The notes beneath the pieces are model-generated. The model was not told the DNA's origin. It worked only from the letters and a program-made list of their open reading frames with translations, and searched no databases. A stretch of 64,000 nt of DNA from AP-15 sp963796155. GTDB lineage: Bacteria; Pseudomonadota; Alphaproteobacteria; ATCC43930; CGMCC-115725. Shown in pieces: positions 45,452 to 56,457 of this stretch (positions are counted from its first letter, which is position 1; every line of letters begins with the position of its first letter). Location: positions 25,496 through 89,495 of the forward strand of contig CAWCKT010000055.1 of the NCBI GenBank assembly GCA_963796155.1, written 5' to 3'. A program made the translations under genes and the position numbers.

Positions 45452-46540
45452 TCAGGAAAGCCCTCGGCGTTCGAGAGCCGGCCGCGGGCGCTTCCTGCGC
45501 AGCATATCGAGCCCTGCGCACAAGACGCGCTTCAACGCTCCTTTGCGCTGCTCGATCAGATGCGCAAACGCAACCGATACCCCGAAAGGCAATCCGAACA
45601 CCAGGATCTGGTGCATTGCGCGGTCAGCCGGGCCGGGAATGACGGTACCGAAGAAGTTCAGAAGCGGATAGTGCAGCAGGTAGAGCCCGAACGTCGTTCC
45701 GGCGAGACGGCGAATTAGGCGCTCGAGCCCCGCTCTCGGCATCGGCAGCCGAGCATTCGCGAGACCCACGATCAAGAGCGCGACGAGGGCACCGACAATG
45801 TAGTCGTGGGCCGAGTAGAACGGCGGGACCCATGGTGTCGCCGGTTGCCAAAAGAGTTGCTGGCCGCCGAAGGCCTGGAGCCCGACGAACCCCGCCACGG
45901 CGCCAAACGCCAATAGGGTTGCCCATTGCGGCGGCAGCGCGGTCCGCCATCGCCACGCTGCGACCCCCATCAGCCATACCGGAAACAGCAGTAGGATCTT
46001 CGGTCCGGCCAGCAGCGCCGCGGCGGCTATTGCGATTATTCGTCGCCGCCCCTGCAGAAACACGGCTGCAGCGAAGAGGACATAGTACCAGGCTTCGTAG
46101 TTGAGCGACCAGAAGGGTACGTTCGAACCCGGTTGCGCTGACAAAGTCCAGCTGGCGCCGAGAAATATTGCAGACAACGCGAAGCCAAGCAGAGTGTGGA
46201 CTGGTCCCTGACCCCATTCCGCCCCGTATAATCGGGGATCGATTGCCATCGCGAGGTGGTCGAGGCCGGCTGTTACGACGAACGCCGGCAAGACCACCGA
46301 GTAGAGCCGGGCAACCCGGCTCAAGCCGTATTCCTCGAGACTCCCTTCCCTGGCCTCCGTGACCCAGGCGATGACAAAACCCGAAAGAACAAAGAACACA
46401 AGAACCGCAATCCGGCCGTAATCCATCACCTGCCAGAACAGGCCGCCGCTGTAGCGTCCCGCGGCGTAATGCGACACAAAGACAATAAACGCCGCGCCAA
46501 AGCGAAGCGCGTCCAGATAGAGTGAAAGTGCACTTGTCAT
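45452..46540 (-). CDS. Acyltransferase family 3 membrane protein (OafA/YrhL type)
   Basis: The protein (362 aa) has ~10 hydrophobic helices. The N-terminus LDALRFGAAFIVFVSHYAAG contains the family's conserved His, and the second helix has AVLVFFVLSGFVIAWV. Such proteins O-acylate sugars of exopolysaccharide, LPS or antibiotics. No polysaccharide genes flank it, so the acceptor is unknown. It is convergent with nadK, with 26 bases between stops. Confidence 0.88.
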   Translation of the reverse strand: MTSALSLYLDALRFGAAFIVFVSHYAAGRYSGGLFWQVMDYGRIAVLVFFVLSGFVIAWVTEAREGSLEEYGLSRVARLYSVVLPAFVVTAGLDHLAMAIDPRLYGAEWGQGPVHTLLGFALSAIFLGASWTLSAQPGSNVPFWSLNYEAWYYVLFAAAVFLQGRRRIIAIAAAALLAGPKILLLFPVWLMGVAAWRWRTALPPQWATLLAFGAVAGFVGLQAFGGQQLFWQPATPWVPPFYSAHDYIVGALVALLIVGLANARLPMPRAGLERLIRRLAGTTFGLYLLHYPLLNFFGTVIPGPADRAMHQILVFGLPFGVSVAFAHLIEQRKGALKRVLCAGLDMLRRKRPRPALERRGLS

Positions 46541-46634
46541 CGTGACCTATAGGGGTCGCGCGCGGGGCTCATCCCCCCAATTCCGGCTATACCGCATTGG
46601 GCTCGGTTACCAGGACAGGAAATCTGCCGAAGCG

Positions 46635-48342
<1,708 letters not shown>

Positions 48343-48615
48343 GATGCCGAAACCTCACCCGCCAATGGGAACGCAATGACGCGCCGCCGGAAAGGCGACT
48401 GTTTTCACGAGCGAGACCTCGAGCGACGCGTCGGTTCGGCAAATCATGTTTGTAAATATCTATTGAACTCCAGCTTGGGGCCTCGCTTGCACCAGATCGG
48501 CCAGAAGGACGTTTTTTTGACGGTACTCTGACGCCGCCCTGACAAAAATATCGTTAACATGGGCGACAGCGATTGTCGATGCGACCCACCTTGTGGGCGG
48601 TGACGGGAGGATCAG

Positions 48616-48825
48616 GTGGACGGCGATATCACGTCTAGGCACAGTTATTCGGTCCGCGGTCATGGGCTGCGGTACGGTTCATTGCCGGCCGACGGGTCGG
48701 CAGCGCGCGCTACGCCGCAGCTGATTCGAGGGACGTCGCTGGTTGTGATCGTGCTGGCATCGCTCGGGTTGTGGGCGGGGATCTGGGCGGCTGTCAGCTC
48801 TGTGGCTCGGGTTTGGGTGCGGTAA
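48616..48825 (+). CDS. Possible small single-pass membrane protein (69 aa)
   Basis: GTG 48616 follows GGGAGG. Residues ~38-64 form one strongly hydrophobic segment (TSLVVIVLASLGLWAGIWAA). No family is recognised. The ribosome site and the clean transmembrane pattern are the support. The stretch 48,343-48,615 upstream has no gene. Confidence 0.45.
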   Translation: MDGDITSRHSYSVRGHGLRYGSLPADGSAARATPQLIRGTSLVVIVLASLGLWAGIWAAVSSVARVWVR

Positions 48826-49285
48826 GCCGAGTTTGCAGCCGGCGGGTGCCTGCCCAGCCGGCAACTCACCAAGCCTGACTGTGGGGTTCCGCCACTGCAA
48901 ATATTCTCGTGGCCGGCCTTAGTGTTGGGCCATCCGGGTCTTGAGAAAGCGCGGCAGCCTGCCTTGAAACCGTGGGTGCCCGCCGAACTAAGTCCGTGGG
49001 CCGAAGGCCGACGGGGCGAACCCGGCAACGGGATTCACAAGGGTTCGGTTGTCCAGTTACGCGCTCCGATAGGGTAGGGCAAAGGCGAAGCTGCGACCGC
49101 GCCCGCGGCTTAGCGCCTGGTCAATTCACAGCATGCCATAGGCCTCGCGCAGGGGCGATCCGCAGCGGGCCGTCGTCGATCGCTTCAAAGCCGAGCCTCG
49201 TCCGGCCGTCACCCGGTCATCCATCCGGTAGTGGGAAGCCTCGATCGTCGCCATCCTGATGGGCATATCAAGAGGGAGAAGAATC
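48826..49285. other. Intergenic stretch without a recognisable gene
   Basis: About 460 bp. Several open frames exist only because of high G+C; none shows a motif or ribosome site. It includes the promoter region of the pseudo-protease gene. Confidence 0.5.
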
Positions 49286-50188
49286 ATGCCCGACATTCAG
49301 CAGGACGCGTTGAGCGGATTGTGCGCAGCGCTCGTCGAGCGCGCGAGGCTGGCGCAGCCCTTGGTCGCGCGCATCGAGGCAGAGGGCCGCGCGACACGTT
49401 CGGGGATCCTCTGGCGCAGAGACGTCGTCGTCGCCTCGGAGCAGGGGTTCCCGGATATCGCCGAGGTCAAGGTCACCTTGGTCGAGGGCGGCACCTACGC
49501 GGCGCGGCTCGCTGGTCGCGATCCCGGAACCAATGTCGTTGCCCTCAGGCTCGACGGCACCCCGGACCCGGCCCGGCTCGCGGCGGCGGACCCGCACCCC
49601 GGTGCCCTCGCCCTCGCCTTTGGCGCCGAGAGCGACGGCGTCTGGATGCGGCTCGGCGTCGTTCATTCGGTCGGTCCGGCGTGGCACAGCCGAGCCGGCG
49701 GCCGCATCGACCGGCGCATCACCCTCGATATGGGGTTGAGCGCGCGGGAGGAGGGCGGGCCCGTGCTCGACGCCGGAGGGGGAGTGCTCGGCATGTCGAC
49801 ACTCGGGCCCCGCCGGCGCGTCCTGGTCATTCCGAGCGCCACGGTCGAGGGCGTGCTCGACCCGCTCCTCAGCAAAGGCAGGGTCGAGCGGGGGTGGCTC
49901 GGCCTGGCGCTTCAGCCGGTGCTCGTGCCGGAGGCCTCGCAGTCCGAGACCGGGCAATCGCGCGGGCTGATGATCATGGGTGTGGCAAAAGACGGCCCGG
50001 CGGCGGGGGCGGGCGTCCTCGCGGGCGATATCCTGGTGACGGTCGGCGGAGAGGATGTCAGCCATCCCGCAATGGTGGCACGCCGGCTCGGTCCGGAATC
50101 GGTTGGGCAAGCGATCGAATTGCGGCTGCTGCGGGCGGGCAAGGTCCTGTCGGTTACAGCGACCGTCGCCGCCCGGCCGTCGGGATGA
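49286..50188 (+). CDS. Trypsin-like/HtrA-fold protein lacking catalytic residues, with PDZ domain
   Basis: ATG 49286 (GAGGGAGAAG upstream) gives 300 aa. Residues ~1-195 follow the HtrA double-barrel pattern, and residues ~200-295 are a PDZ domain (MGVAKDGPAAGAGVLAGDIL). All three catalytic positions are changed: the TNAHV region reads VVASEQGFP, the Asp region GRDPGTNVVALRL, and the Ser motif GNSGGP reads REEGGPVLD. It is thus probably a pseudo-protease used as a binding sensor. No signal peptide is seen. It is translationally coupled (ATGA) to the LuxR-type gene. Confidence 0.82.
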   Translation: MPDIQQDALSGLCAALVERARLAQPLVARIEAEGRATRSGILWRRDVVVASEQGFPDIAEVKVTLVEGGTYAARLAGRDPGTNVVALRLDGTPDPARLAAADPHPGALALAFGAESDGVWMRLGVVHSVGPAWHSRAGGRIDRRITLDMGLSAREEGGPVLDAGGGVLGMSTLGPRRRVLVIPSATVEGVLDPLLSKGRVERGWLGLALQPVLVPEASQSETGQSRGLMIMGVAKDGPAAGAGVLAGDILVTVGGEDVSHPAMVARRLGPESVGQAIELRLLRAGKVLSVTATVAARPSG

Positions 50189-50718
50189 GCACCGTCCCGA
50201 CCCGGCTGCGCATCGCCGTGGTGGCTTCGAATGCGGCGGCGCGAAGCCGGCTCGCGTCGCTGGTCGGGCGAAGCGGGCACGACATCGTCGAGGTGACGGC
50301 CTCTCCCGACGCGATCCTGACCGAGGGCGCTCCCGGCAATGCGCTGCCGGCGCCGGCGGTGGCGATCGATTCGGAGGAGGCTGAATACTCCGGACTGCTG
50401 CCGCCGGATGCCACCACGGTGCAGATCGATGCGGCCTTGCGCGCCGTCGCTGCGGGACTGACCGTGCGCGTCCCGAGCCCGCGAAATCGCACCTTCGCAC
50501 CATTGGCCGAGGATTCGTCGCCGCTGTTGACGCCGCGCGAGATCGAGGTTCTCGCCGCACTCAGCGACGGCTTGAGCAACAAGGCGGCGGCCCGTCGCCT
50601 CGGTATCTCGCCGCACACCGTCAAGTTCCATATCGAATCGCTGTTCAGGAAGCTCGGCGCCGCCTCGCGCGCCGAAGCCGTCGCGAAGGGATTGAAGCGC
50701 CAGATCGTCGAGATTTGA
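50185..50718 (+). CDS. LuxR-type HTH regulator with degenerate receiver-like domain
   Basis: ATG 50185 overlaps the upstream stop; product 177 aa. The C-terminal HTH is standard: LTPREIEVLAALSDGLSNKA and GISPHTVKFHIESLFRKL. The N-terminal ~105 residues look like a receiver fold (LRIAVVASNAAARSRLASLV) but the expected phospho-Asp region reads APAVAIDSEEAEYS, and the N-terminal acidic pair is absent. Phosphorylation is therefore doubtful. Coupling to a pseudo-protease with PDZ suggests that the two proteins work as a pair. Confidence 0.85.
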   Translation: MSTVPTRLRIAVVASNAAARSRLASLVGRSGHDIVEVTASPDAILTEGAPGNALPAPAVAIDSEEAEYSGLLPPDATTVQIDAALRAVAAGLTVRVPSPRNRTFAPLAEDSSPLLTPREIEVLAALSDGLSNKAAARRLGISPHTVKFHIESLFRKLGAASRAEAVAKGLKRQIVEI

Positions 50719-50872
50719 CCGGATAGCCGAAGCGGCCTGCCTCGCTTCGCCAAGACGAAACCAAAGGGTAGTAGGGGCGCCGGCGAGGCGATGGTCATGG
50801 CGATGCTGATCGCCCGGCGGTGGCTCGCTATGATGGCCGCGTCGCGACAACCAGCGAGACGAGAGGGTAACG

Positions 50873-51490
50873 ATGGAACTCTACACAGCCGGCACCGGCA
50901 ACGGGCAGCGTGCGGCGATCGCGGTCAACGAGTGCGGTGTCCCCTGCACGATGCACGTACTCAACCTGGCGCAGGGCGACCAGAGAAAGCCGGACTATCT
51001 GAAAATAAACCCGACCGCCCGGATCCCGACCCTGATCGATCCCGACGGCCCGGGCGGCCGGCCACTGACCCTGATCCAGTCCTGGGCGATCCTCCATTAC
51101 CTCGCCGAAAAGACCGGCAAGCTCATTCCCAGCGACCCTGCGGCGCGCGCCAGGACATACCAATGGCTCGGCGAGGCCGCCAGCGACATGGCGCCGACCG
51201 CGCAGAACATCTTCTTCCTCGGCAACCGCATGCCGGAGAAGGTGCCGCCATCGGCAATCAAGTTCTACGAGGACCGGCTCGTCACCCAGTTCCGCGGAGC
51301 CGAGGATCAGTTCGCCCGCACGCCCTATCTGACCGGCAACGACATCACCGTCGCCGATCTCGGCCTCTACCCGATCTATGCCGGGCGAAAGGCGCTGATC
51401 GACGGCGCCGGTCTCAAAAACGTCACCGCCTGGGGCGAGCGCGTCGGAGCACGGCCGGGCGTGCAGAAGGGCATGAAGCTGGAGAGTTGA
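50873..51490 (+). CDS. Glutathione S-transferase family protein
   Basis: The protein (205 aa) starts MELYTAGTGNGQRAAIAVNE. Thioredoxin-like N-terminal domain with NPTARIPTLIDPDGPG (cis-Pro) and the LIQSWAILHYLAEKTG glutathione-contact motif (Ser normally preceded by Glu; here QS). C-terminal helical domain with LTGNDITVADLGLYP (N-capping box). The style is that of YghU/YfcG-like GSTs. ATG 50873 is preceded by GAGAGGGT. The NTF2-like gene follows 20 bases later. Confidence 0.92.
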   Translation: MELYTAGTGNGQRAAIAVNECGVPCTMHVLNLAQGDQRKPDYLKINPTARIPTLIDPDGPGGRPLTLIQSWAILHYLAEKTGKLIPSDPAARARTYQWLGEAASDMAPTAQNIFFLGNRMPEKVPPSAIKFYEDRLVTQFRGAEDQFARTPYLTGNDITVADLGLYPIYAGRKALIDGAGLKNVTAWGERVGARPGVQKGMKLES

Positions 51491-51510
51491 CCGGGGACCG
51501 AGGGCAAACG

Positions 51511-51909
51511 ATGACCGATCGTGATGCCGTGCTGGCCGCCAATCTCGAATTCTACCGCGCGTTCACTGCGCGGGATATCGCCGCCATGGACGCGCTGTGG
51601 GCACGGCGAACGCCGGTTGCCTGCATTCACCCGGGATGGACCCCCCTCGGGGACCGGAACGCGATCATCGAGAGCTGGGAGGGGATTCTGTCGAACCCGG
51701 ATGCCCCACGCATTGCCTGCGTCGACGAACAAGTGATCCTTTACGGCGATGTCGCCCTGGTGCTGTGCGAGGAAGAACTCGACGGCGGCACGCTGGCCGC
51801 GAGCAACCTGTTCGTCCGCGAGGACGATGAGTGGCGCATCGCCCATCATCAGGCGGGTCAGATCGTCCGCCGGCGCGCGGAGCCGCGGCGCCCGACGCGG
51901 CTGAATTGA
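51511..51909 (+). CDS. SnoaL/NTF2-like (DUF4440-type) protein
   Basis: This 132-residue protein has the cone-shaped NTF2-like fold pattern: NLEFYRAFTARDIAAMDALW, VACIHPGWTPLGDRNAIIES, then strands ending EWRIAHHQAGQIV. Family members are ketosteroid-isomerase-like enzymes or ligand binders. This one, with HPGW and HHQ motifs, matches a common proteobacterial group of unknown function. It is co-directional with and close to the GST. Confidence 0.85.
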   Translation: MTDRDAVLAANLEFYRAFTARDIAAMDALWARRTPVACIHPGWTPLGDRNAIIESWEGILSNPDAPRIACVDEQVILYGDVALVLCEEELDGGTLAASNLFVREDDEWRIAHHQAGQIVRRRAEPRRPTRLN

Positions 51910-51958
51910 CGGCGGCGGAGCGTCTGGGCCGAGGTTGAGGCGGTTCTCCGGCGTCTGG

Positions 51959-52205
51959 TCAGCGCTGCCGTGCCCCGTCGTAGGCGATGCGCACTTCAGC
52001 CAAGCGCTGTGCGGTGTCCGCATCGAGCCGGCCATCCCAGCGCTCGGGACGAAAGCGCCGCTGGAAGGCGGTGACGGCTGCGGTCTCAGAGCCTACGGTG
52101 ACGCAATAACCGATGGCGGTGAGATCGGCGAGCGCCGCGGCGCGCTCGACCATCCCGATGCCTTGCCCGCGGCCGCGGCCGATCGCCGGCTCCGGCCAGA
52201 TCCCC
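51959..52205 (-). pseudogene. N-acetylmuramoyl-L-alanine amidase (AmpD-like), C-terminal end only
   Basis: On the minus strand the sequence from ~52,205 reads GIWPEPA, then LADLTAIGYCVT and VTAFQRRFRPERWDGRLDAD, ending naturally at 51,959. This is the peptidoglycan-binding C-terminus of AmpD-like amidases; in homologues the preceding text ends in G-(I/L)-WPEP right after the catalytic domain. The catalytic domain is absent because the neighbouring DNA at 52,205 onward is actinobacterial. The gene is therefore cut at the joint, not by a natural stop. Confidence 0.82.
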
Positions 52206-52222
52206 GGTGAAGGAGGGGCAAC
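52190..52222. other. Junction between alphaproteobacterial and actinobacterial sequence
   Basis: Left of this point the coding content is alphaproteobacterial (AmpD end). Right of it begins an actinobacterial dehydrogenase with its own GGAGGGG ribosome site. No insertion sequence, tRNA or repeat marks the join. Confidence 0.7.
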
Positions 52223-53427
52223 GTGAAGGCGCTCGTGTTCCGGCACAACCTCGCCCGCGAGGCGGCCTCGGCCATCGGCGGCCGCGTCGACCAGCGCGCC
52301 TTCGTCTCCCGCTTCGCGCCCGTCCGCATCGAGGACGTCGACGAACTGCCCGCTTCCGGCGCCGGACTGGGTGCGGGTCGAGACGACCTTCTCGGGCCTG
52401 TGCGGCTCGGACGTGAAGCAGATCCTGCTGAACGGCGTCCCGCGACAACCCGCTCACCGCGCTGGTGTCCTTCCCGCACGTGCTCGGGCACGAGGTGGTC
52501 GGGCGCCGCGCGGACACCGGCGAGCGCGTGGTGCTCAACCCGTGGCTGTCCTGCGTGCCCGCGCGGCATCGACCCGCCGTGCGCGGCCTGCCAGGCCGGC
52601 CGCTACCCGTGGTGCCGCAACTTCCGCTCGGGCGACCTGCCCGTCTCGATCCACCTCGGGAACTGCGCGGCGGCCGCCGGCGCGCACGCCGAGCGGTTCG
52701 CCGCGCACGTCTCGCAGCTGTTCGCCATCCCGGACGGGGTGTCCGACGAGGCGGCCGTGCTGGCCGACCCGGTCAGCGTCTCGCTGCGCTCGATCCTGCT
52801 CGCGCCGCCGCGCTGACGGCCAGCCCGTCCTGGTCTACGGCTCGGGCACGCTCGCGTTCGCGGCGATCGCGCTGCTGCGCCACCTGTACCCGGCCACCGA
52901 GGTGTGGGCGGCGACGCGACCCGGCGCCCGGGCCGCGCTCGCGACCCGCCTGGGCGCGCACGCCGTGCTGTCCTCCTCGCCCGACGAGCTTGTCGCGCAG
53001 GTGGCGCGCCGCGTCGGCGCGACGCCGCTGCGAGCCGTGGAGCAAGCGCGACTGGCTGCAGGACGGCCCGGCCGTCGTCTACGACACGATCGGCTCGACC
53101 GAGACCGTCGAGACCTCGCTCCGGCTGCTCACGACCGGCGGCACGCTCGTGATCTCCGGCGTCGAGCCGCCGAAGCGCTTCGAGTGGACTCCGCTGTACT
53201 TCAAGGAGCTGCACGTCATCGGCTCGAACGGCTTCGGCATCGAGGAGGTGGGCGGCGTCGCCAAGCACGCCATGGAGCACTACTTCGACTTCGTCCCCGC
53301 CGGCCTCGACCTGACGCCGGTCATCACCCACCGCTTCCCGCTCGAGCGGTGGGACGAGGCGGTGCTGGCGGTGAAGGACTCGCGGCGCACCGGCGCGGTC
53401 AAGGTCCTGCTCGAGCCCGCGCGCTGA
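52223..53427 (+). pseudogene. Zinc-binding alcohol dehydrogenase, broken by about five frameshifts
   Basis: GTG 52223 starts MKALVFRHNLAREAAS. Successive frames give VRVETTFSGLCGSDVKQILL, SFPHVLGHEVVGRRADTGE, IDPPCAACQAGRYPWCRNFR (structural zinc Cys), LVYGSGTLAFAAIALLRHLY (cofactor domain), AVVYDTIGSTETVETSLRLL and SRRTGAVKVLLEP to the end at 53,427. Joined, they make a ~400-residue medium-chain dehydrogenase as found in actinobacteria. Shifts lie near 52,360, 52,445, 52,565, 52,815 and 53,040. Each flank is well conserved, so consensus errors in G+C-rich runs are as likely as decay. Confidence 0.82.
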
Positions 53428-53445
53428 GGCGTGACCGCTAGACCA

Positions 53446-53481
53446 TGGCCGGTACCTGCGATGTGGCCGGTACCTGCGATG
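53446..53481. repeat. Tandem repeat, 2 x 18 bp
   Basis: TGGCCGGTACCTGCGATG occurs twice in a row. It lies in a ~330-bp stretch (53,428-53,759) with no recognisable gene. Confidence 0.75.
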
Positions 53482-53759
53482 CGGCCCATCTGGGGCCGAT
53501 GCGCTTGACGGAGGTTCGAATCGGGGCGGGCAGCGTCGGGCTGAGCGGCAGCGGGCGATTGGCCACCAACTGGCCCGCAAGATGGCTTATTGTGGTCCGC
53601 AACGGCAGCCACGCCTGCCTGTTCCAGAAGCCGGAGCCTGCCCACGCCTGGCGCGGCGACGAGGACAAGGGTCCTGGGGACTCGCGTGCGATCTGCTCTT
53701 TCCTTGTCAGGATGTCTAGCAGGCAGGGGGCGTGGGGAACCTGCTTGGAGTGACGTCCC

Positions 53760-53924
53760 ATGACTCAAAACAAGGATCGCAAGGCGCAAATCCGGGCTCG
53801 AATGGCCGAGACCGGCGAACCGTACACTGAGGCGGCCCGTCGGCTCGCGCGCAGCGCAGCTGACCCAAGTAGTCCTGGTGCGCTGGGCTGCGCTCGCCCC
53901 AGGCAGGGTCCGCCGCCAGCCTAA
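53760..53924 (+). CDS. Short ORF with actinobacterial MTxNKDRKAQIRARMAETG-type N-terminus
   Basis: ATG 53760 (GGAG upstream) encodes MTQNKDRKAQIRARMAETGE, then PYTEAARRLARS, and stops at 53,924 after 54 residues. This N-terminal block is common at the start of longer actinobacterial proteins, where it looks like a basic DNA-binding leader. Here it ends just before the P-loop kinase gene. It may be a genuine small protein or the leader of a frameshifted fusion. Confidence 0.5.
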   Translation: MTQNKDRKAQIRARMAETGEPYTEAARRLARSAADPSSPGALGCARPRQGPPPA

Positions 53925-53925
53925 G

Positions 53926-54531
53926 ATGTTCTGTGGATTAACGGCCCCTCCGGAGGCGGCAAGACCACGACGGCCTATGAGCTGAACCGGCGGCTGCCGG
54001 GCAGTGTGGTGTGCGACCCGGAGCATGTCGGCTACGGCATGCACCACATGTTGCCAGCTGCGCTGCGGAGCAACTGGTGGGACCTGCCGGCCCTGAGGCA
54101 CAGCATCGTGGAGCTACTGCGCCTGACGCTGGCCGCCTGGGACGGCCCGGTGATCGTCCCGATGACGCTCGTGAACTCCGGCTACTTCCAGGAGGTCGTT
54201 GGCAGCCTGCGGGGCGATGGCTTGGCGGTGCACCACTTCGCCCTGCTAGCAGAGCCAGTGACGGTGCGGCGGCGGTTGGGCCGACGCAGCCTCGGAACGG
54301 AGCTCAAGCCGGGAAGCTGGGCGGTCGAGCACCTCAGCGAGCACCTCCAGCAGCTTCGCGCACCGAGTTCGCCCAGCACATCCACACGGACCAGCAGACC
54401 GTAGCGCAGGTAGCAACGCCGTCGCCAGCTCGGCAGGCCTGGCGATCACGCCGTCCACCGACGGCCCGCTGCGAGCCTCGCTACGCCGGTATGCGACAAG
54501 CATCCGCCATATCCGGCCACCGATGTGGTGA
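53926..54531 (+). pseudogene. P-loop ATPase/kinase (TmrB-like), frameshifted
   Basis: The Walker A motif is LWINGPSGGGKTTTAYEL at ~53,931. Next come RLPGSVVCDPEHVGYGMHHM, a middle part VIVPMTLVNSGYFQEVVGSL and EPVTVRRRLGRR. The ATG at 53,926 is one base out of frame with the P-loop, and the C-terminus shifts at ~54,358 and ~54,418 to continue EFAQHIHTDQQTVAQVA and RRYATSIRHIRP before a stop at 54,531. The restored protein (~200 aa) resembles tunicamycin-resistance TmrB-like or AAA_33 nucleoside-kinase-like ATPases. Resistance function is not shown. Confidence 0.72.
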
Positions 54532-54699
54532 CCGCAGACGGCGCATTGGCAGCCGGGGAAGGTAGCTCCGCGCAGCTTCGGCTGTGTGCCCTGGACCGTG
54601 AGGGATCTGCGGCGGCGATTTGGCCGAGTCGGCTGATGCCAGGCGCTGAGATGCCTTTCCGCTTGGACCAAGTGGCCGCCCCTGCGAAGGCTGCCTGCT

Positions 54700-55159
54700 G
54701 GAGCCCTTCTCAAGGATCCATGAAAGAAGCGTCGAAGCACCCCGGCCAGCAGCACGGCTACAAACAAACCGGCCAATGGCACGGCGATCGCACCAACAAC
54801 GAGCTTCCTCCACCCACCATCACCAATGCTGCGGTAAACGCCATGCTCACGCCTGTGCCCGCGGCGGTCCCGCGTTGAATCACCTTCCTGTTATGTGATT
54901 CCCGGGCGGCCTCCGAGGGTTGGGTTTCTATCGGCCCGGCAGGGATATCAGCGGTGAGGGCGTCCAGTTCCGCATAGGTGGCGAGCGCTTGGCCGACCCG
55001 CTGGTCAAACTCGTCCTTGGTCAGCCGTCCTTGCACGAACGCGGCCTTGAGCGCGTCGAGCACCTGCCCGCGGTCGGCCCGCGACGCGATCAGGTGGCTG
55101 TCGCCTCTCACGCCTGCTGCTATCTCGTCTCCGGGCTCGACCACCTCGGTGCCTCCCAT
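54700..55159 (-). pseudogene. DUF1707 domain membrane protein, frameshifted
   Basis: ATG 55159 starts MGGTEVVEPGD. The DUF1707 domain follows as LIASRADRGQVLDALKAAFV, QGRLTKDEFDQRVGQAL and ATYAELDALTADIP. Then come a basic linker and the first membrane helix (GVSMAFTAALVMVGGGSSLL). Near 54,780 the frame must shift to continue AVPLAGLFVAVLLAGVL, the second helix. The 3' end after that is not clear. DUF1707 proteins are almost limited to actinobacteria and their role is unknown. Confidence 0.75.
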
Positions 55160-55340
55160 GAGTGCAACTTACACAAAGCGTAGCGCCTGGCCGCTCGGTT
55201 AGGCCCCGCTTGTCACCAACTCGCGGACCGTCTCGGCACCGCGCTGCGCATGCTCCGAGCCGGACCGTCCGAAGCGTCGTAGGCCAGGAGCATCCACCCG
55301 GTGTGCGTGACGACTGAGCTGTGTGGATCGGGCGAGCCTA
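55160..55340. other. Intergenic stretch without a recognisable gene
   Basis: Together with 55,415-55,593 this flanks repeat A. No supported coding region or RNA was seen. Confidence 0.45.
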
Positions 55341-55414
55341 CCTGCGGGTGGGGTGTCCGCGAGTGACCGTGACAGACCCTTCGTTACCGGGATTAATGGC
55401 ACGCTAATGGCACG
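55341..55414. repeat. Repeat A (GGTGTCCGCGAGT...AATGGCACGCTAATGGCACG)
   Basis: About 74 bp, ~88% identical by eye to 57,860-57,934. Its end string TAATGGCACGCTAATGG recurs at 62,260-62,278 beside tRNA-Gly. It is probably an attachment-site-linked sequence. Confidence 0.75.
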
Positions 55415-55593
55415 ACACCACGCCGAGGCTGGGCCGTCGGCGATCCGGGAAGCAGACTTGGCCGATTGTTGGCGCGGGCCTGATCCTGGTATCGACTAAG
55501 ACTTTTCCGCAGAACCGCGGCTTTCCCTCCGCAGTCACAACCGCGCATGCCGCACTACTCAGCGGCACGGCCAAGATCCAGTCGGGCCAAGTG

Positions 55594-56428
55594 CTATTCC
55601 TCACGCAGGGATGAAGGGAATCGGGGAGGATGTCGGGTTCGGCGCGTGCGTGATGGAGCTGCGGCGGCCACCCCCGCCAGGACGAGCACCCCGCCAGCGA
55701 TGCTGGCCAGGGTCAGGTGCTCACCAAGGAAGGCGACCGCGCCGGCCACGCTGACCACGGGCTCGAGGTAGAGCAGCTTGCTGACGCGGGTGGTGCCGCC
55801 GGATAGCACGGCGCGGTTCCACAGCAGCATCCCGGCAACCGTGCTGCCGAGCGCCAGGAAGGCCAGTTCGCTCCACACCGCCGTCGACAGGTGCGACAGC
55901 CTCAGTACGGACAGCGTCCCGGCGAAGGCCAGGTAGGGGACAGCTCCCACGACGGTCGAGGCGGCCGTGGCCGGAACCGCTCCGAGTTCTTGGCTGAGCG
56001 GCCGCAGCACGATGGTGTACGCGCGAACGCCAGCGTACCGGCCAGCACCAGCCCGGCCCCGGCGAGCACCCGGGTCCCGCCCGCGCCAGCCACCGGCCGG
56101 CCCGGCCAGCACGGTAACGCCGCCCAGGGCGACGGCACTGCCCAGCCAGGCCCTGGCGCCCGCGCGCTCGTGGAGGAACACTTTCGCCAGGATCATGACC
56201 CAGATGGGCTCGGTCGCCAGCAGCATCCCGGCCGTGGCCGCGGGCAGCCACTGCAGCCCTGCGGTGACCGGAAAGTTGTAACCGATCAGCCCAAGGGCGC
56301 CGGCGGCCAGCAGCCGGCCCAGGGAACGAGCCGCAGCCGCCGGAAGCCGGCATGGCCCAGGGCAGCAGCACCAGCGCGGCCACGGTCAGCCGGCGTGTCT
56401 GGCCGGGAGCAGGGCTGGAGCTGTTCAT
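55594..56428 (-). pseudogene. EamA (DMT superfamily) transporter, frameshifted and N-terminally reduced
   Basis: On the minus strand the start is ATG 56428 (MNSSSPAPGQTRRLTVAALV). After a shift near 56,290 it continues LIGYNFPVTAGLQWLPAATA, and from ~56,226 LATEPIWVMILAKVFLHERA. After two shifts near 56,050 it reads AYTIVLRPLSQELGAV and then on to a stop at 55,594. These are EamA helices in order, with the FLGEHLTLASIAGGVLVLAG end of the second repeat. The first ~60 residues of a normal EamA protein look missing. Substrate unknown. Confidence 0.75.
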
Positions 56429-56457
56429 GCACGCGACCATCATGCTGTAATGGCCTT

